A stretch of 8,145 bases of DNA from Bifidobacterium breve (GTDB taxonomy: Bacteria > Actinomycetota > Actinomycetes > Nanopelagicales > Nanopelagicaceae): assembly GCA_945869505.1 (NCBI GenBank), contig CAMBOZ010000052.1, positions 1-8,145 on the forward strand, in the 5' to 3' direction. Below the pieces are notes generated by a model. The model made no database searches, had not been told where the DNA came from, and saw only the letters and a program-made list of their open reading frames with translations. The number at the start of each line of letters is the position of its first letter. The stretch's first letter is position 1. Positions 1-6,869 of this stretch are shown piece after piece. A program made the translations under genes and the position numbers.

Positions 1-1120
<1,120 letters not shown>

Positions 1121-1134
1121 GTTAGGTAAAAAAC

Positions 1135-1386
1135 ATGGCACTTAACGTCGAACTAGTATCGCCAACACAACAGGTGTGGTCCGGGCAGGCAACTTTCGTT
1201 TCTGCGCGCACGATCGAGGGTGACCTCGGTGTGCTTCCTGGCCACTCACCTTTGTTTGGCGTTCTAGTCGACGGTGCCGTGAGCATCAAAGCGGTAGATG
1301 GTACAACGAAAGAATTTCAGGTACAGGGAGGATTCTTATCAGTTTCAAATAATCGCGTTTCAATTCTTACTGAAAGCGCGGGATAA
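1135..1386 (+). CDS. atpC: F1Fo ATP synthase subunit epsilon, short form without C-terminal helices
   Basis: Epsilon subunit of the F1 central stalk, which links gamma to the c-ring. The 83 residues correspond to the N-terminal beta-sandwich only: start MALNVELVSPTQQVWSG, the conserved GDLGVLPGHSPL segment at residues 29-40, and a final strand FLSVSNNRVSILTESAG. Family members usually have about 120-140 residues, with a C-terminal two-helix hairpin that can extend into F1 and inhibit ATP hydrolysis. That hairpin is absent, and TAA at 1384 is followed after 2 bp by the end of the convergent glpX, leaving no room for it. The ATG at 1135 has a modest AGG about 8 nt upstream and lies 14 bp after atpD, so the two are cotranscribed. 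The stop looks genuine because the beta-sandwich is complete, but a sequencing frameshift cannot be excluded from one sequence. Confidence 0.95.
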   Translation: MALNVELVSPTQQVWSGQATFVSARTIEGDLGVLPGHSPLFGVLVDGAVSIKAVDGTTKEFQVQGGFLSVSNNRVSILTESAG

Positions 1387-1388
1387 CT

Positions 1389-2300
1389 TTAAAGATTGTG
1401 TTCGGTACGAATCAATCTAACTGTCTTTGATTTTCCACGCATAACAAGTGAATGACTCGTAGCACCAAACTTGGTGTGCCTAATCCCTTGAACAATTTCT
1501 CCATCTGTTATCCCTGTTGCAGATAGAAAAACATCCTCGGAGTTACAGAGATCAGAGGTTGTTAATACGTGTGGATCTGTAACCCCATCCTTATGCAGCT
1601 GGCCTTGAATTGCACCACCCAAACAGATCATGGCAACTGCTGTGATTACACCTTCAGGTGTTCCGCCAATACCCATCAGAAGATCAATTCCGGTGTCGGG
1701 GCGCGCAGTTTCAATAGCAGCGGCAACATCTCCATCTTGAATAAGTTTAATTCTCGCGCCAGTATTTCTGATTTCTTCTATCAGATTCTTGTGGCGAGGC
1801 CGATTAAGTACCACGACTGTAATATCTGTGACATTTAAAGATTTCGCTTTAGCAACCCTTGAAATATTCTCAGATACAGATTTAGTTATATCAATTACTG
1901 AAGCAGCTTCTGGTCCTGTCACAATTTTATTCATATAAAAACTATCTTGTGGATCAAACATAGAACCGCGTGGTGCCAGGGCAATTACGCTGATCGCTCC
2001 ATTCATTCCTTGGGCTGTCAGTGAAGTTCCATCAATGGGATCAACAGCAACGTCACACGACGGACCATCGCCGTTTCCGACTTGTTCTCCGTTATGAAGC
2101 ATCGGCGCTTGATCTTTTTCACCTTCACCAATAACTACAACGCCAGACATATCCACCGTATTAATCATCGCGCGCATTGCTTTTACAGCTGCGCCATCGG
2201 CCAGATCTTTTTCTCCTCGCCCCACCCAAGGCGCAGCGGCAAGCGCCGCTGTTTCAGTCACTCGAACTAATTCGAGAGCGAGATTGCGATCTGGAATCAC
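1389..2300 (-). CDS. glpX: Class II fructose-1,6-bisphosphatase
   Basis: Hydrolyses fructose 1,6-bisphosphate to fructose 6-phosphate, the committed step of gluconeogenesis. It is a cytoplasmic metal-dependent enzyme of the GlpX family and the usual FBPase of Actinobacteria. The 303 residues carry the family landmarks in order: [22 protein letters not shown] near the N-terminus, IGEGEKD (57-63), the metal/phosphate motif DPIDGT (87-92), IGGTPEG (211-217) and ATGITDG (261-267). The start is GTG at 2300, 5 bp after the murA stop, with GGGA inside the last murA codons as a possible ribosome binding site, so expression is probably coupled to murA. The protein ends at [12 protein letters not shown], where relatives normally continue for ten or more residues; it is therefore slightly short at the C-terminus, exactly at the convergent junction with the short atpC. 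All catalytic motifs are intact, so activity is expected. Confidence 0.96.
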   Translation of the reverse strand: MIPDRNLALELVRVTETAALAAAPWVGRGEKDLADGAAVKAMRAMINTVDMSGVVVIGEGEKDQAPMLHNGEQVGNGDGPSCDVAVDPIDGTSLTAQGMNGAISVIALAPRGSMFDPQDSFYMNKIVTGPEAASVIDITKSVSENISRVAKAKSLNVTDITVVVLNRPRHKNLIEEIRNTGARIKLIQDGDVAAAIETARPDTGIDLLMGIGGTPEGVITAVAMICLGGAIQGQLHKDGVTDPHVLTTSDLCNSEDVFLSATGITDGEIVQGIRHTKFGATSHSLVMRGKSKTVRLIRTEHNL

Positions 2301-2305
2301 TTGAA

Positions 2306-3580
2306 CTATTCCCGCGTCACGTTCGCGCCGAGTGCGCGAAGATCTTCAGCAAAGTTTGGATAGCCACGATCTATATGGAATGCGCCATCGACTGTAGTTT
2401 CACCTTCGGAAACCAATGCGGCGAGAACTAAGCCAGCGCCGGCGCGAATGTCGGTTGCCTCCACAGGTGCGCCAGATAACTGCGGAATACCGTCGATAGA
2501 TGCGTGGTGGCCATCAACGGTTACTTGTGCGCCAAGGCGCATTAATTCATTTACAAACATAAAGCGTGATTCAAAGACATTTTCAGTAACCATGGAATGT
2601 CCATCAGCCACAGCATTCATTGCAATGATAAATGGCAATAAATCAGTGGCAAATCCTGGATAGGGAAGTGTTGCAACATCTGTGGCGCGCGGACGTTGGT
2701 TCATCTGAACACGAATTCCATCTGAAGTTGAAGTGATAACTGCGCCAGCGTGAGCTAATTTTTCTAACATAACTTCCATATGGTCGGCGCGACCACCGTG
2801 GATGGTGATATCTCCTTCGGTCATTGCCGCGGCAAAGGCCCAAGTACCAGCGATGATGCGATCAGTAATTGTTATGTGATCAGTTGGATTTAACTTTGCT
2901 ACACCAGTAATAGTAATTAGCGGAGTGCCCAAACCTTCAATCTTCGCTCCCATTCCAATAAGGAACTCACCTAGATCAACCAGATCGGGTTCGCGCGCCG
3001 CGTTATCAATCGTTGTTACACCTTTTGCCAAAACAGCGGCGGTCATTAAATTCTCGGTTGCTCCGACGCTTGGGAAATCAAGATCAATTGCGGCACCAGT
3101 TAAACCCTTTGGAGCTTCGGCAATTACATAGCCATGTTCTACGTGGGCTATTGCACCGAGTGTTTCCAGGCCTTTAATGTGAAAATCTAAACCGCGTGAA
3201 CCGATTGCATCTCCACCAGGAAGGGCAACTTCGGCGTGACCAATCCGTGCCACTAAAGGACCAAGGACGTTAATGGAGGCGCGCATCTTGCGCACTAAAT
3301 CGTAATCTGCACGATGTTGTGGCTTTTCCGGAACGTCAATTGTTACGACAGAACCAGAGTGAACAACGGTGCATCCAAGTCGAGTCAGTAAATCGGACAT
3401 AATGTCCACGTCTGCAATATCTGGAACATTGCGAATCGTTGTTTTTCCAACTGCAAGCAGCGATGCCGCCATAAGTTTCAGGACTGAATTCTTCGCACCA
3501 GTCACAGTCACTTCGCCCTTAAGGCTGGCACCGCCCACGATGCGGAAGCGGTCGCTGCCCGCAGTGCTCGAAGATGCCAT
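2306..3580 (-). CDS. murA: UDP-N-acetylglucosamine 1-carboxyvinyltransferase (Asp-type MurA)
   Basis: Transfers enolpyruvate from PEP to UDP-GlcNAc, the first committed step of peptidoglycan synthesis, in the cytoplasm. At 424 residues it matches the family length and has two repeated inside-out alpha/beta domains. Visible residues: the substrate-binding pair K30-N31 in [13 protein letters not shown], the active-site loop [20 protein letters not shown] (120-139), D313 in [11 protein letters not shown], and R405 in HIDRGYPNF. The loop residue that is Cys115 in E. coli MurA is Asp124 here (GAT at 3211-3209), the substitution known from mycobacterial and chlamydial MurA that blocks covalent attack by fosfomycin. 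The ATG at 3580 has no clear Shine-Dalgarno sequence and lies about 12 nt after a TATAAG -10-like element, suggesting a nearly leaderless message. glpX follows 5 bp after the TAG stop, making a probable murA-glpX operon. Confidence 0.98.
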   Translation of the reverse strand: MASSSTAGSDRFRIVGGASLKGEVTVTGAKNSVLKLMAASLLAVGKTTIRNVPDIADVDIMSDLLTRLGCTVVHSGSVVTIDVPEKPQHRADYDLVRKMRASINVLGPLVARIGHAEVALPGGDAIGSRGLDFHIKGLETLGAIAHVEHGYVIAEAPKGLTGAAIDLDFPSVGATENLMTAAVLAKGVTTIDNAAREPDLVDLGEFLIGMGAKIEGLGTPLITITGVAKLNPTDHITITDRIIAGTWAFAAAMTEGDITIHGGRADHMEVMLEKLAHAGAVITSTSDGIRVQMNQRPRATDVATLPYPGFATDLLPFIIAMNAVADGHSMVTENVFESRFMFVNELMRLGAQVTVDGHHASIDGIPQLSGAPVEATDIRAGAGLVLAALVSEGETTVDGAFHIDRGYPNFAEDLRALGANVTRE

Positions 3581-3608
3581 AAGGCAAGTCTACTTATAGG
3601 CTAGGGCC
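3581..3608. promoter_or_regulatory. Compact divergent promoter between murA and the adenosyltransferase gene
   Basis: Only 28 bp separate the two start codons, so both core promoters must lie here and in the neighbouring coding sequence. On the minus strand TATAAG (3598-3593) lies 12 nt before the murA ATG. On the plus strand TATAGG (3595-3600) lies 8 nt before the adenosyltransferase ATG, which would put its transcription start at or next to the start codon. The two -10-like hexamers overlap because the core CTTATAGG is nearly self-complementary. No convincing -35 is visible on either strand. Neither gene has a well-placed Shine-Dalgarno sequence, consistent with the leaderless transcripts common in Actinobacteria. 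The call is inferred from spacing and hexamer similarity. Confidence 0.45.
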
Positions 3609-4181
3609 ATGGTTAATTTAACGCGTATTTACACCAAGACCGGCGATGATGGCTCAACCTCTTTAGGAGATATGAGCCGCACCTCAAAGAATGATTCACG
3701 TCTTGAGGCATATGCCACTGTTGATGAAGCTAACTCAACGATTGGCGTTGTAATTGCAACAGATGAATTAACTGATGAAATTCGCGCACTACTTGTCCGA
3801 ATTCAAAATGATTTATTTGATGTCGGTGCCGACCTTTGCACTCCAGTTGTTGATTCACCCGCATTCGAACCGCTTCGCGTTCTAGAAAGCCAAGTTACTT
3901 ATTTGGAAGAACAGATCGATAAATACAATGCTGATCTTGAACCGCTACGTTCTTTTGTTCTTCCATCCGGAACGCCGGCAGCTGCTCACCTTCACGTGGC
4001 TCGCACCGTTGTGCGTCGCGCAGAGCGTCGCACCTGGGCGGCAATTCATGGTTTCGGCACTGGAGTTAATCCACTCACCGCAAAGTATTTAAACCGCTGC
4101 TCTGACCTTTTATTCGTTTTAGCAAGAGTTGCTAATAAGAAAATTGGTGACCAACTCTGGGTTCCTGGAGCGAACCGCTAA
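3609..4181 (+). CDS. PduO-type ATP:cob(I)alamin adenosyltransferase
   Basis: Transfers the 5'-deoxyadenosyl group from ATP to cob(I)alamin, giving the adenosylcobalamin used by enzymes such as methylmalonyl-CoA mutase. It belongs to the PduO/MMAB family, trimeric five-helix bundles unrelated to CobA/CobO. The 190 residues match the family: the N-terminal ATP-binding motif TKTGDDGSTSLGD (9-21), the helix with R132 and RRAERR (136-141) that carries ATP-contacting arginines, and the C-terminal LNRCSDLLFVLAR (161-173). The ATG at 3609 puts the TKTGDDG motif at the usual distance from the N-terminus. The gene is divergent from murA, as are Rv1314c and murA in M. tuberculosis. Its TAA (4179-4181) overlaps the TAG of the convergent minus-strand gene. 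No corrinoid synthesis gene is visible nearby, so a salvage role is possible but unproven. Confidence 0.96.
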   Translation: MVNLTRIYTKTGDDGSTSLGDMSRTSKNDSRLEAYATVDEANSTIGVVIATDELTDEIRALLVRIQNDLFDVGADLCTPVVDSPAFEPLRVLESQVTYLEEQIDKYNADLEPLRSFVLPSGTPAAAHLHVARTVVRRAERRTWAAIHGFGTGVNPLTAKYLNRCSDLLFVLARVANKKIGDQLWVPGANR

Positions 4182-4498
4182 CTTTTTAAAACCGCCCGGG
4201 CGATTTTCTCATCGCTGGCAAATACGAATACCCGTGGTCCATCTTTAGTCTGAGTTAGCGTTGCTTTAATCTTCGCGTCCACCAACTTTAGGCGCAAGAT
4301 TTCACCTTCAATGTGATTGTTCGGGGAAGCCACCACAACCAGCGAACCGTATTCATTCTCACCACCAATTTTTGGGGTGCGTTCAATGACTGATTTACCG
4401 CGCGCAAATGCCCACTTCAAAATTAACGCCAAAATGCCGACAGCGAAGAATCCGCCAAAGCTGCTTAAGAACAGAGCGTTATTGATTCCACCGAGCAT
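4178..4498 (-). CDS. Small single-helix membrane protein, possible DUF2007-like cytoplasmic domain
   Basis: I do not recognise this 106-residue protein with confidence. Residues 9-30 (LFLSSFGGFFAVGILALILKWA) form one clear transmembrane helix, followed by the basic stretch FARGKSVIER that suggests a cytoplasmic C-terminal part. Residues 50-105 (YGSLVVVASPNNHIEGEIL and on to VFVFASDEKIARAVL) have the strand-helix-strand-helix look of small DUF2007-type domains, in which an aliphatic strand is followed by N-x-x-E-A/G-E-I/L-x-x-x-L and an end with DExxARxxL. That resemblance is by eye only. ATG at 4498 lies 2 bp after the stop of the secreted-protein gene, with GGA about 7 nt upstream, so it is the last gene of the exporter operon. 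Its TAG (4180-4178) shares bases with the stop of the opposing adenosyltransferase gene. Confidence 0.8.
   Translation of the reverse strand: MLGGINNALFLSSFGGFFAVGILALILKWAFARGKSVIERTPKIGGENEYGSLVVVASPNNHIEGEILRLKLVDAKIKATLTQTKDGPRVFVFASDEKIARAVLKS
4188..4207. terminator. Possible bidirectional intrinsic terminator at a convergent junction
   Basis: The segment reads AAAA, C, CGC, CCGG, GCG, A, TTTT. Its centre is a perfect 10-bp palindrome CGCCCGGGCG (4193-4202), flanked by an A-tract on the left and a T-tract on the right. Folded as RNA it gives a short GC stem (3 bp, CCGG loop), one mismatch, then AAAA/TTTT pairing. It starts 7 bp after the adenosyltransferase stop, and on the opposite strand it lies inside the last codons of the small membrane protein gene, followed by a T-rich run. 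The position suits a terminator serving both converging genes, but the GC stem is weak. Confidence 0.4.
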
Positions 4499-4500
4499 CT

Positions 4501-5160
4501 TTATCCAGCTGCTTTGTATTCGGTATTTGGTATAGGACCTGTTGGTTCGCCTTGATTACAGTCTGCGCTTACATTAGAAATGATGTGTCCCACTCCAAGT
4601 GGTTCAGTAGTAACCAATATAACTGTGACGGTCTTTTGCGGTGCACTTGCCGCGACAGAAGTGGTCACCTTTCCAAAAGTTTTTAGAGTTTTATTCTCTT
4701 TAGAGGTCGGACCAACGACCTCGCCAGTGACTTGCCACCAGCGACAGCCAATTTCAGAAGCGACCAAGACCGCACCGCATGTAAATTTTGTACAGTCTTT
4801 TACCTGCGTTGCGAGTGCGACTCTTGTTGAAAGTAATCCGACGAGCTCTTTTGCGGTTGGAATTTTCATATAGAGCTTGGTTTCATTTTGCGGATCGGTT
4901 TTAAACCCTGCAGGTGGCCATTTTGGAGAAGGCGAAGGCGTTACGGTCGAAACCTTCTTTTTAACAGGTGCCTTCTTTTTCACCGGTGCTTTTTTCACTG
5001 GCGCTTTCTTTGAAGGGCTCGCTTTTGGCGTTGGTGTGACTTTTTTTGTAGCAGTTGCTTTTGGTGTCGGCGTAGGGCTCTTCGTTGCAGCAAGCGCTGG
5101 AGTAACCGTGATTGTTAATCCGAGTGCGAGGACCAGCGCTAAAGTCTTTGACTTATTCAT
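4501..5160 (-). CDS. Secreted Lys/Pro-repeat protein of unknown function
   Basis: Unrecognised 219-residue exported protein. Residues 1-24 (MNKSKTLALVLALGLTITVTPALA) form a typical Sec signal peptide with an ALA|A cleavage site. Residues 25-80 are a low-complexity, strongly basic Lys/Pro/Thr/Ala linker, with TPTPKA units, three KKAPVK-type repeats (about 52-69) and a final SPSPKWPP. Residues 85-219 look like a beta-rich domain with four cysteines (C123, C128, C139, C201) that could form two disulfides, and a WW pair at 141-142. The start is ATG at 5160, in ATGA overlap with the permease stop and with GGGA 9 nt upstream; an ATG five codons earlier (5175) overlaps that ribosome binding site and weakens the signal peptide. 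Cotranslation with an ABC-2 exporter suggests a linked envelope role. The basic linker could bind anionic wall polymers; this is inference. Confidence 0.85.
   Translation of the reverse strand: MNKSKTLALVLALGLTITVTPALAATKSPTPTPKATATKKVTPTPKASPSKKAPVKKAPVKKKAPVKKKVSTVTPSPSPKWPPAGFKTDPQNETKLYMKIPTAKELVGLLSTRVALATQVKDCTKFTCGAVLVASEIGCRWWQVTGEVVGPTSKENKTLKTFGKVTTSVAASAPQKTVTVILVTTEPLGVGHIISNVSADCNQGEPTGPIPNTEYKAAG
4954..5004 (-). repeat. In-frame tandem repeat encoding the Lys/Pro linker
   Basis: Three adjacent units lie within the secreted-protein gene: two of 18 bp (4954-4971 and 4972-4989) and one of 15 bp (4990-5004). On the plus strand the long units read CTTCTTTTT, A/C, AC, A/C, GGTGC. On the coding strand they encode KKAPVK-type peptides. 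Unit lengths are multiples of three, so copy-number change would keep the frame. The region is surrounded by less regular Thr/Pro/Lys codons and is a likely site of length variation between strains. Confidence 0.8.
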
Positions 5161-5975
5161 TTCTGCTGATCCCATTTAAAAGTACGGATAGAAATAATAA
5201 GACCAGCGATAAACCAGGCGAGAATAATGACAAATGTGCGTCCGGTTTCCCAACTGCCGGCGACTTCACTTGCCTCAAATGAATCAGGCAAGAAAACAGA
5301 GCGCATACCCTGAGTCATCCACTTAAGTGGAAATATCGCCGCAACTTGTTGCATCCATCCAGGCAGATCGGTGAAGACAAAGAAAACTCCGCTAAAGAAT
5401 TGCAAGATGATGACCACGGGGGAGACAACCGCTGATGCGCCGCGTCCGCTCTTGGGAATAACTGAAAAAGCGATACCCAGTGAAGTAGAAGCCGCGCTTC
5501 CCAAAAGAATTAACCAAGTAAAGGTAAACCACTTTGCGGGATCCGTCGGCAGATTTACTCCGAAGAAGGCGATTCCCGCTATCAAGAGCAAAAAGACTTG
5601 AGCAACCATGGTTACGAATACAACAATTACTTTGCCTATGAAATAGCTCGCTGCTGGCATTGGTGTTCCACGAAGTCGTTTTAGAGTTCCAAAATCACGT
5701 TCAACCGGAATCATTATCGCTAGTTGTTGAAAGCCAGTATTAACCAAGCCGGATGCGATCATTCCGGCGACAAAGTATTGGCTAAAGGTTACGCCATCGG
5801 TTAGCTCGTTTGTAAAAACCGAACCGAAAATACCCAGCAACATAATTGGAAAAGCCAGAGTGAAGACTACTGATTCGCGCTGGCGTAAGAATTGTTTGAT
5901 TTCTAAGCCACCTCGAGCAATGCCGATCGTTAAGGCGCTAGGTACTTTTTTAGTGGGTACTTTATTTGTGGACAT
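5157..5975 (-). CDS. ABC-2 type exporter permease (DrrB-like)
   Basis: Integral-membrane half of an ABC-2 exporter, working with the ATPase encoded just upstream. The 272 residues show six hydrophobic segments, at about 36-54, 66-90, 112-138, 149-173, 181-201 and 247-264. The basic cytoplasmic loop ERDFGTLKRLRGTPMPAASY (92-111), a hallmark of the ABC-2/DrrB family, lies between segments 2 and 3, and PLKWMTQGMRSVFLPDSF (216-233) precedes the last helix. ATG at 5975 is chosen because GGAGG (5985-5981) is 5 nt upstream; it starts 14 bp before the ATPase stop. The stop TGA (5159-5157) overlaps the next start as ATGA. ABC-2 systems export lipids, polysaccharides, lantibiotics or drugs; the sequence does not reveal the substrate, so resistance should not be assumed. 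Confidence 0.93.
   Translation of the reverse strand: MSTNKVPTKKVPSALTIGIARGGLEIKQFLRQRESVVFTLAFPIMLLGIFGSVFTNELTDGVTFSQYFVAGMIASGLVNTGFQQLAIMIPVERDFGTLKRLRGTPMPAASYFIGKVIVVFVTMVAQVFLLLIAGIAFFGVNLPTDPAKWFTFTWLILLGSAASTSLGIAFSVIPKSGRGASAVVSPVVIILQFFSGVFFVFTDLPGWMQQVAAIFPLKWMTQGMRSVFLPDSFEASEVAGSWETGRTFVIILAWFIAGLIISIRTFKWDQQK
5170..5173 (-). promoter_or_regulatory. Ribosome binding site of the secreted Lys/Pro-repeat protein gene
   Basis: GGGA on the minus strand lies 9 nt before the ATG at 5160, inside the final codons of the permease gene. It supports the 5160 start over the in-frame ATG at 5175, which would overlap this site and add five residues before the signal peptide. Confidence 0.5.
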
Positions 5976-6822
5976 CTGCGCCTCCAATCATTTCTAGGTA
6001 AATATCTTCTAGTGAAGCGCGCTTAACAGTGAGTTCGGGGATTTCACCTTTAAAGCCTTCGGTGAGTTTTTTAATTAAGGCAGTTGGATTATCGGTGCGC
6101 TCAGATTGGGGCCCGTTCTCGCTTAGCCAACTGACTGTGGCAAGAGATGTAGCGCGTCCGCCAAGGAGCGCTGGGGTGGAGACTTCAACAATCAAGCCTC
6201 GATTTATCACTGCGACTCGATCGGCTAGCGCTTCGGCTTCGTCTAAATAGTGCGTCGTTAAAACAATTGTGGTTCCGCTATCGCGCAGATTTTTAATGAG
6301 CGCCCAGAATGCGCGACGGGCTTCGGGATCAAAACCTGTGGTTGGTTCATCAAGGAAGAGAAGTTCAGGTGCGCCGATGATGCCGAGTGCAACATCTAAG
6401 CGACGCCGTTGCCCGCCAGATAATGTACGAATCAACTCCTTTGATTTTTCGGCCAGCCCAACTGCGTTGACTACTTCATCAACATCGCGCGGGTTTGCGT
6501 AATATTTAGCAAAGTGTGCAACTGTTTCTTTGACCGATAAATCACCAGCATCTGAAGTTGATTGCAGAACTATGCCGATCCGATTGCGCCAGATGCGGCC
6601 GGCTTCGCCTTTAATAGCAGGATCGGTATTTAAGACAGATACGTCACCGCTGTCGCGTGTTCGAAAACCTTCGAGTATTTCTACGGTAGTCGTCTTGCCT
6701 GCTCCATTAGGGCCTAGTAGCGCAAATATCTCGCCTTGCGCGATAGATAAATCAATCCCAGCGACCGCCTGTGTGGATCCATAGCTCTTCTTCAGGCCTC
6801 GGACGGATATCACGCTGCTCAT
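5962..6822 (-). CDS. ABC-2 type exporter ATP-binding protein (DrrA-like)
   Basis: Cytoplasmic ATPase powering the downstream ABC-2 permease. From ATG 6822 the protein has 286 residues with all nucleotide-binding motifs: Walker A GPNGAGKT (37-44), Q-loop Gln at 87 (GIVLQST), signature LSGGQRRRLDVALG (134-147), Walker B LLFLDEP with D158 and E159, D-loop TTGFDPEARR, and switch His191 in LTTHYLDEAEALADR. The part after about residue 225 is the small C-terminal extension typical of this subfamily, ending SLEDIYLEMIGG. The chosen start gives the usual N-terminus MSSVISVRGLKKSYGS; earlier in-frame codons (TTG 6849, GTG 6846, ATG 6840) would add residues rich in Trp, His and Cys that look non-native. 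No good Shine-Dalgarno is seen; an inverted repeat sits just upstream. This is the first gene of a four-gene minus-strand operon ending at 4178. Confidence 0.93.
   Translation of the reverse strand: MSSVISVRGLKKSYGSTQAVAGIDLSIAQGEIFALLGPNGAGKTTTVEILEGFRTRDSGDVSVLNTDPAIKGEAGRIWRNRIGIVLQSTSDAGDLSVKETVAHFAKYYANPRDVDEVVNAVGLAEKSKELIRTLSGGQRRRLDVALGIIGAPELLFLDEPTTGFDPEARRAFWALIKNLRDSGTTIVLTTHYLDEAEALADRVAVINRGLIVEVSTPALLGGRATSLATVSWLSENGPQSERTDNPTALIKKLTEGFKGEIPELTVKRASLEDIYLEMIGGADVHK
5981..5985 (-). promoter_or_regulatory. Strong Shine-Dalgarno of the permease gene inside the ATPase gene
   Basis: GGAGG on the minus strand, 5 nt before ATG 5975, is embedded in the Ile-Gly-Gly-Ala codons at the end of the ATPase gene. 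It settles the permease start at 5975 rather than the TTG at 5987, which overlaps it, and indicates independent re-initiation or coupling within a 14-bp gene overlap. Confidence 0.8.
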
Positions 6823-6869
6823 ATGGCAACCATGCCACATTGTCACCAAAAGTGCGAGAAAATACCTTT
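6823..6869. promoter_or_regulatory. Divergent intergenic region with inverted repeat (exporter operon / Cys-His protein)
   Basis: These 47 bp separate two divergent starts and are the longest non-coding stretch in the window. On the minus strand TATTTT (6864-6859), with TTGCGG about 16 bp upstream (6886-6881), is a possible sigma70-type promoter for the exporter operon, giving a leader of about 30 nt. On the plus strand TTGTCA (6840-6845) resembles a -35, but no well-placed -10 follows. The inverted repeat TGGCA-ACCA-TGCCA (6824-6837) ends 1 bp from the exporter ATPase ATG, where it could act as an operator or as an RNA hairpin limiting initiation. Promoter calls are weak; the inverted repeat is directly visible. 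Confidence 0.35.

Noticed and set aside
1387..1394. CTTTAAAG palindrome between atpC and glpX as a terminator
   Set aside because: Only 8 bp, no GC stem and no usable loop; no terminator is recognisable at this junction.
4877..5179. Plus-strand open frame with repeated Phe-Phe-x-Thr-Gly-Ala units
   Set aside because: It is the antisense shadow of the Lys/Pro repeats of the secreted-protein gene, with no start signal of its own.
5985..5987. TTG start for the permease
   Set aside because: It overlaps the GGAGG Shine-Dalgarno that serves the ATG at 5975 with ideal 5-nt spacing.
5157..6822. Calling the ABC-2 pair a drug-resistance exporter
   Set aside because: DrrA/DrrB similarity defines the family, not the substrate; nothing in the neighbourhood points to antibiotic synthesis or resistance.
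6840..6845. TTGTCA as the -35 of a promoter for the Cys/His protein gene
   Set aside because: The only spaced -10 candidate, TACCTT at 6863-6868, would put the transcription start inside the coding sequence.
6838..6849. Upstream TTG, GTG or ATG starts for the exporter ATPase
   Set aside because: They add residues rich in Trp, His and Cys unlike family N-termini; ATG 6822 gives the standard beginning of an ABC-2 ATPase.
6771..6869. N-terminal extension of the Cys/His protein from ATG 6771
   Set aside because: The added 33 residues are antisense to the exporter ATPase gene and have no family-like sequence.
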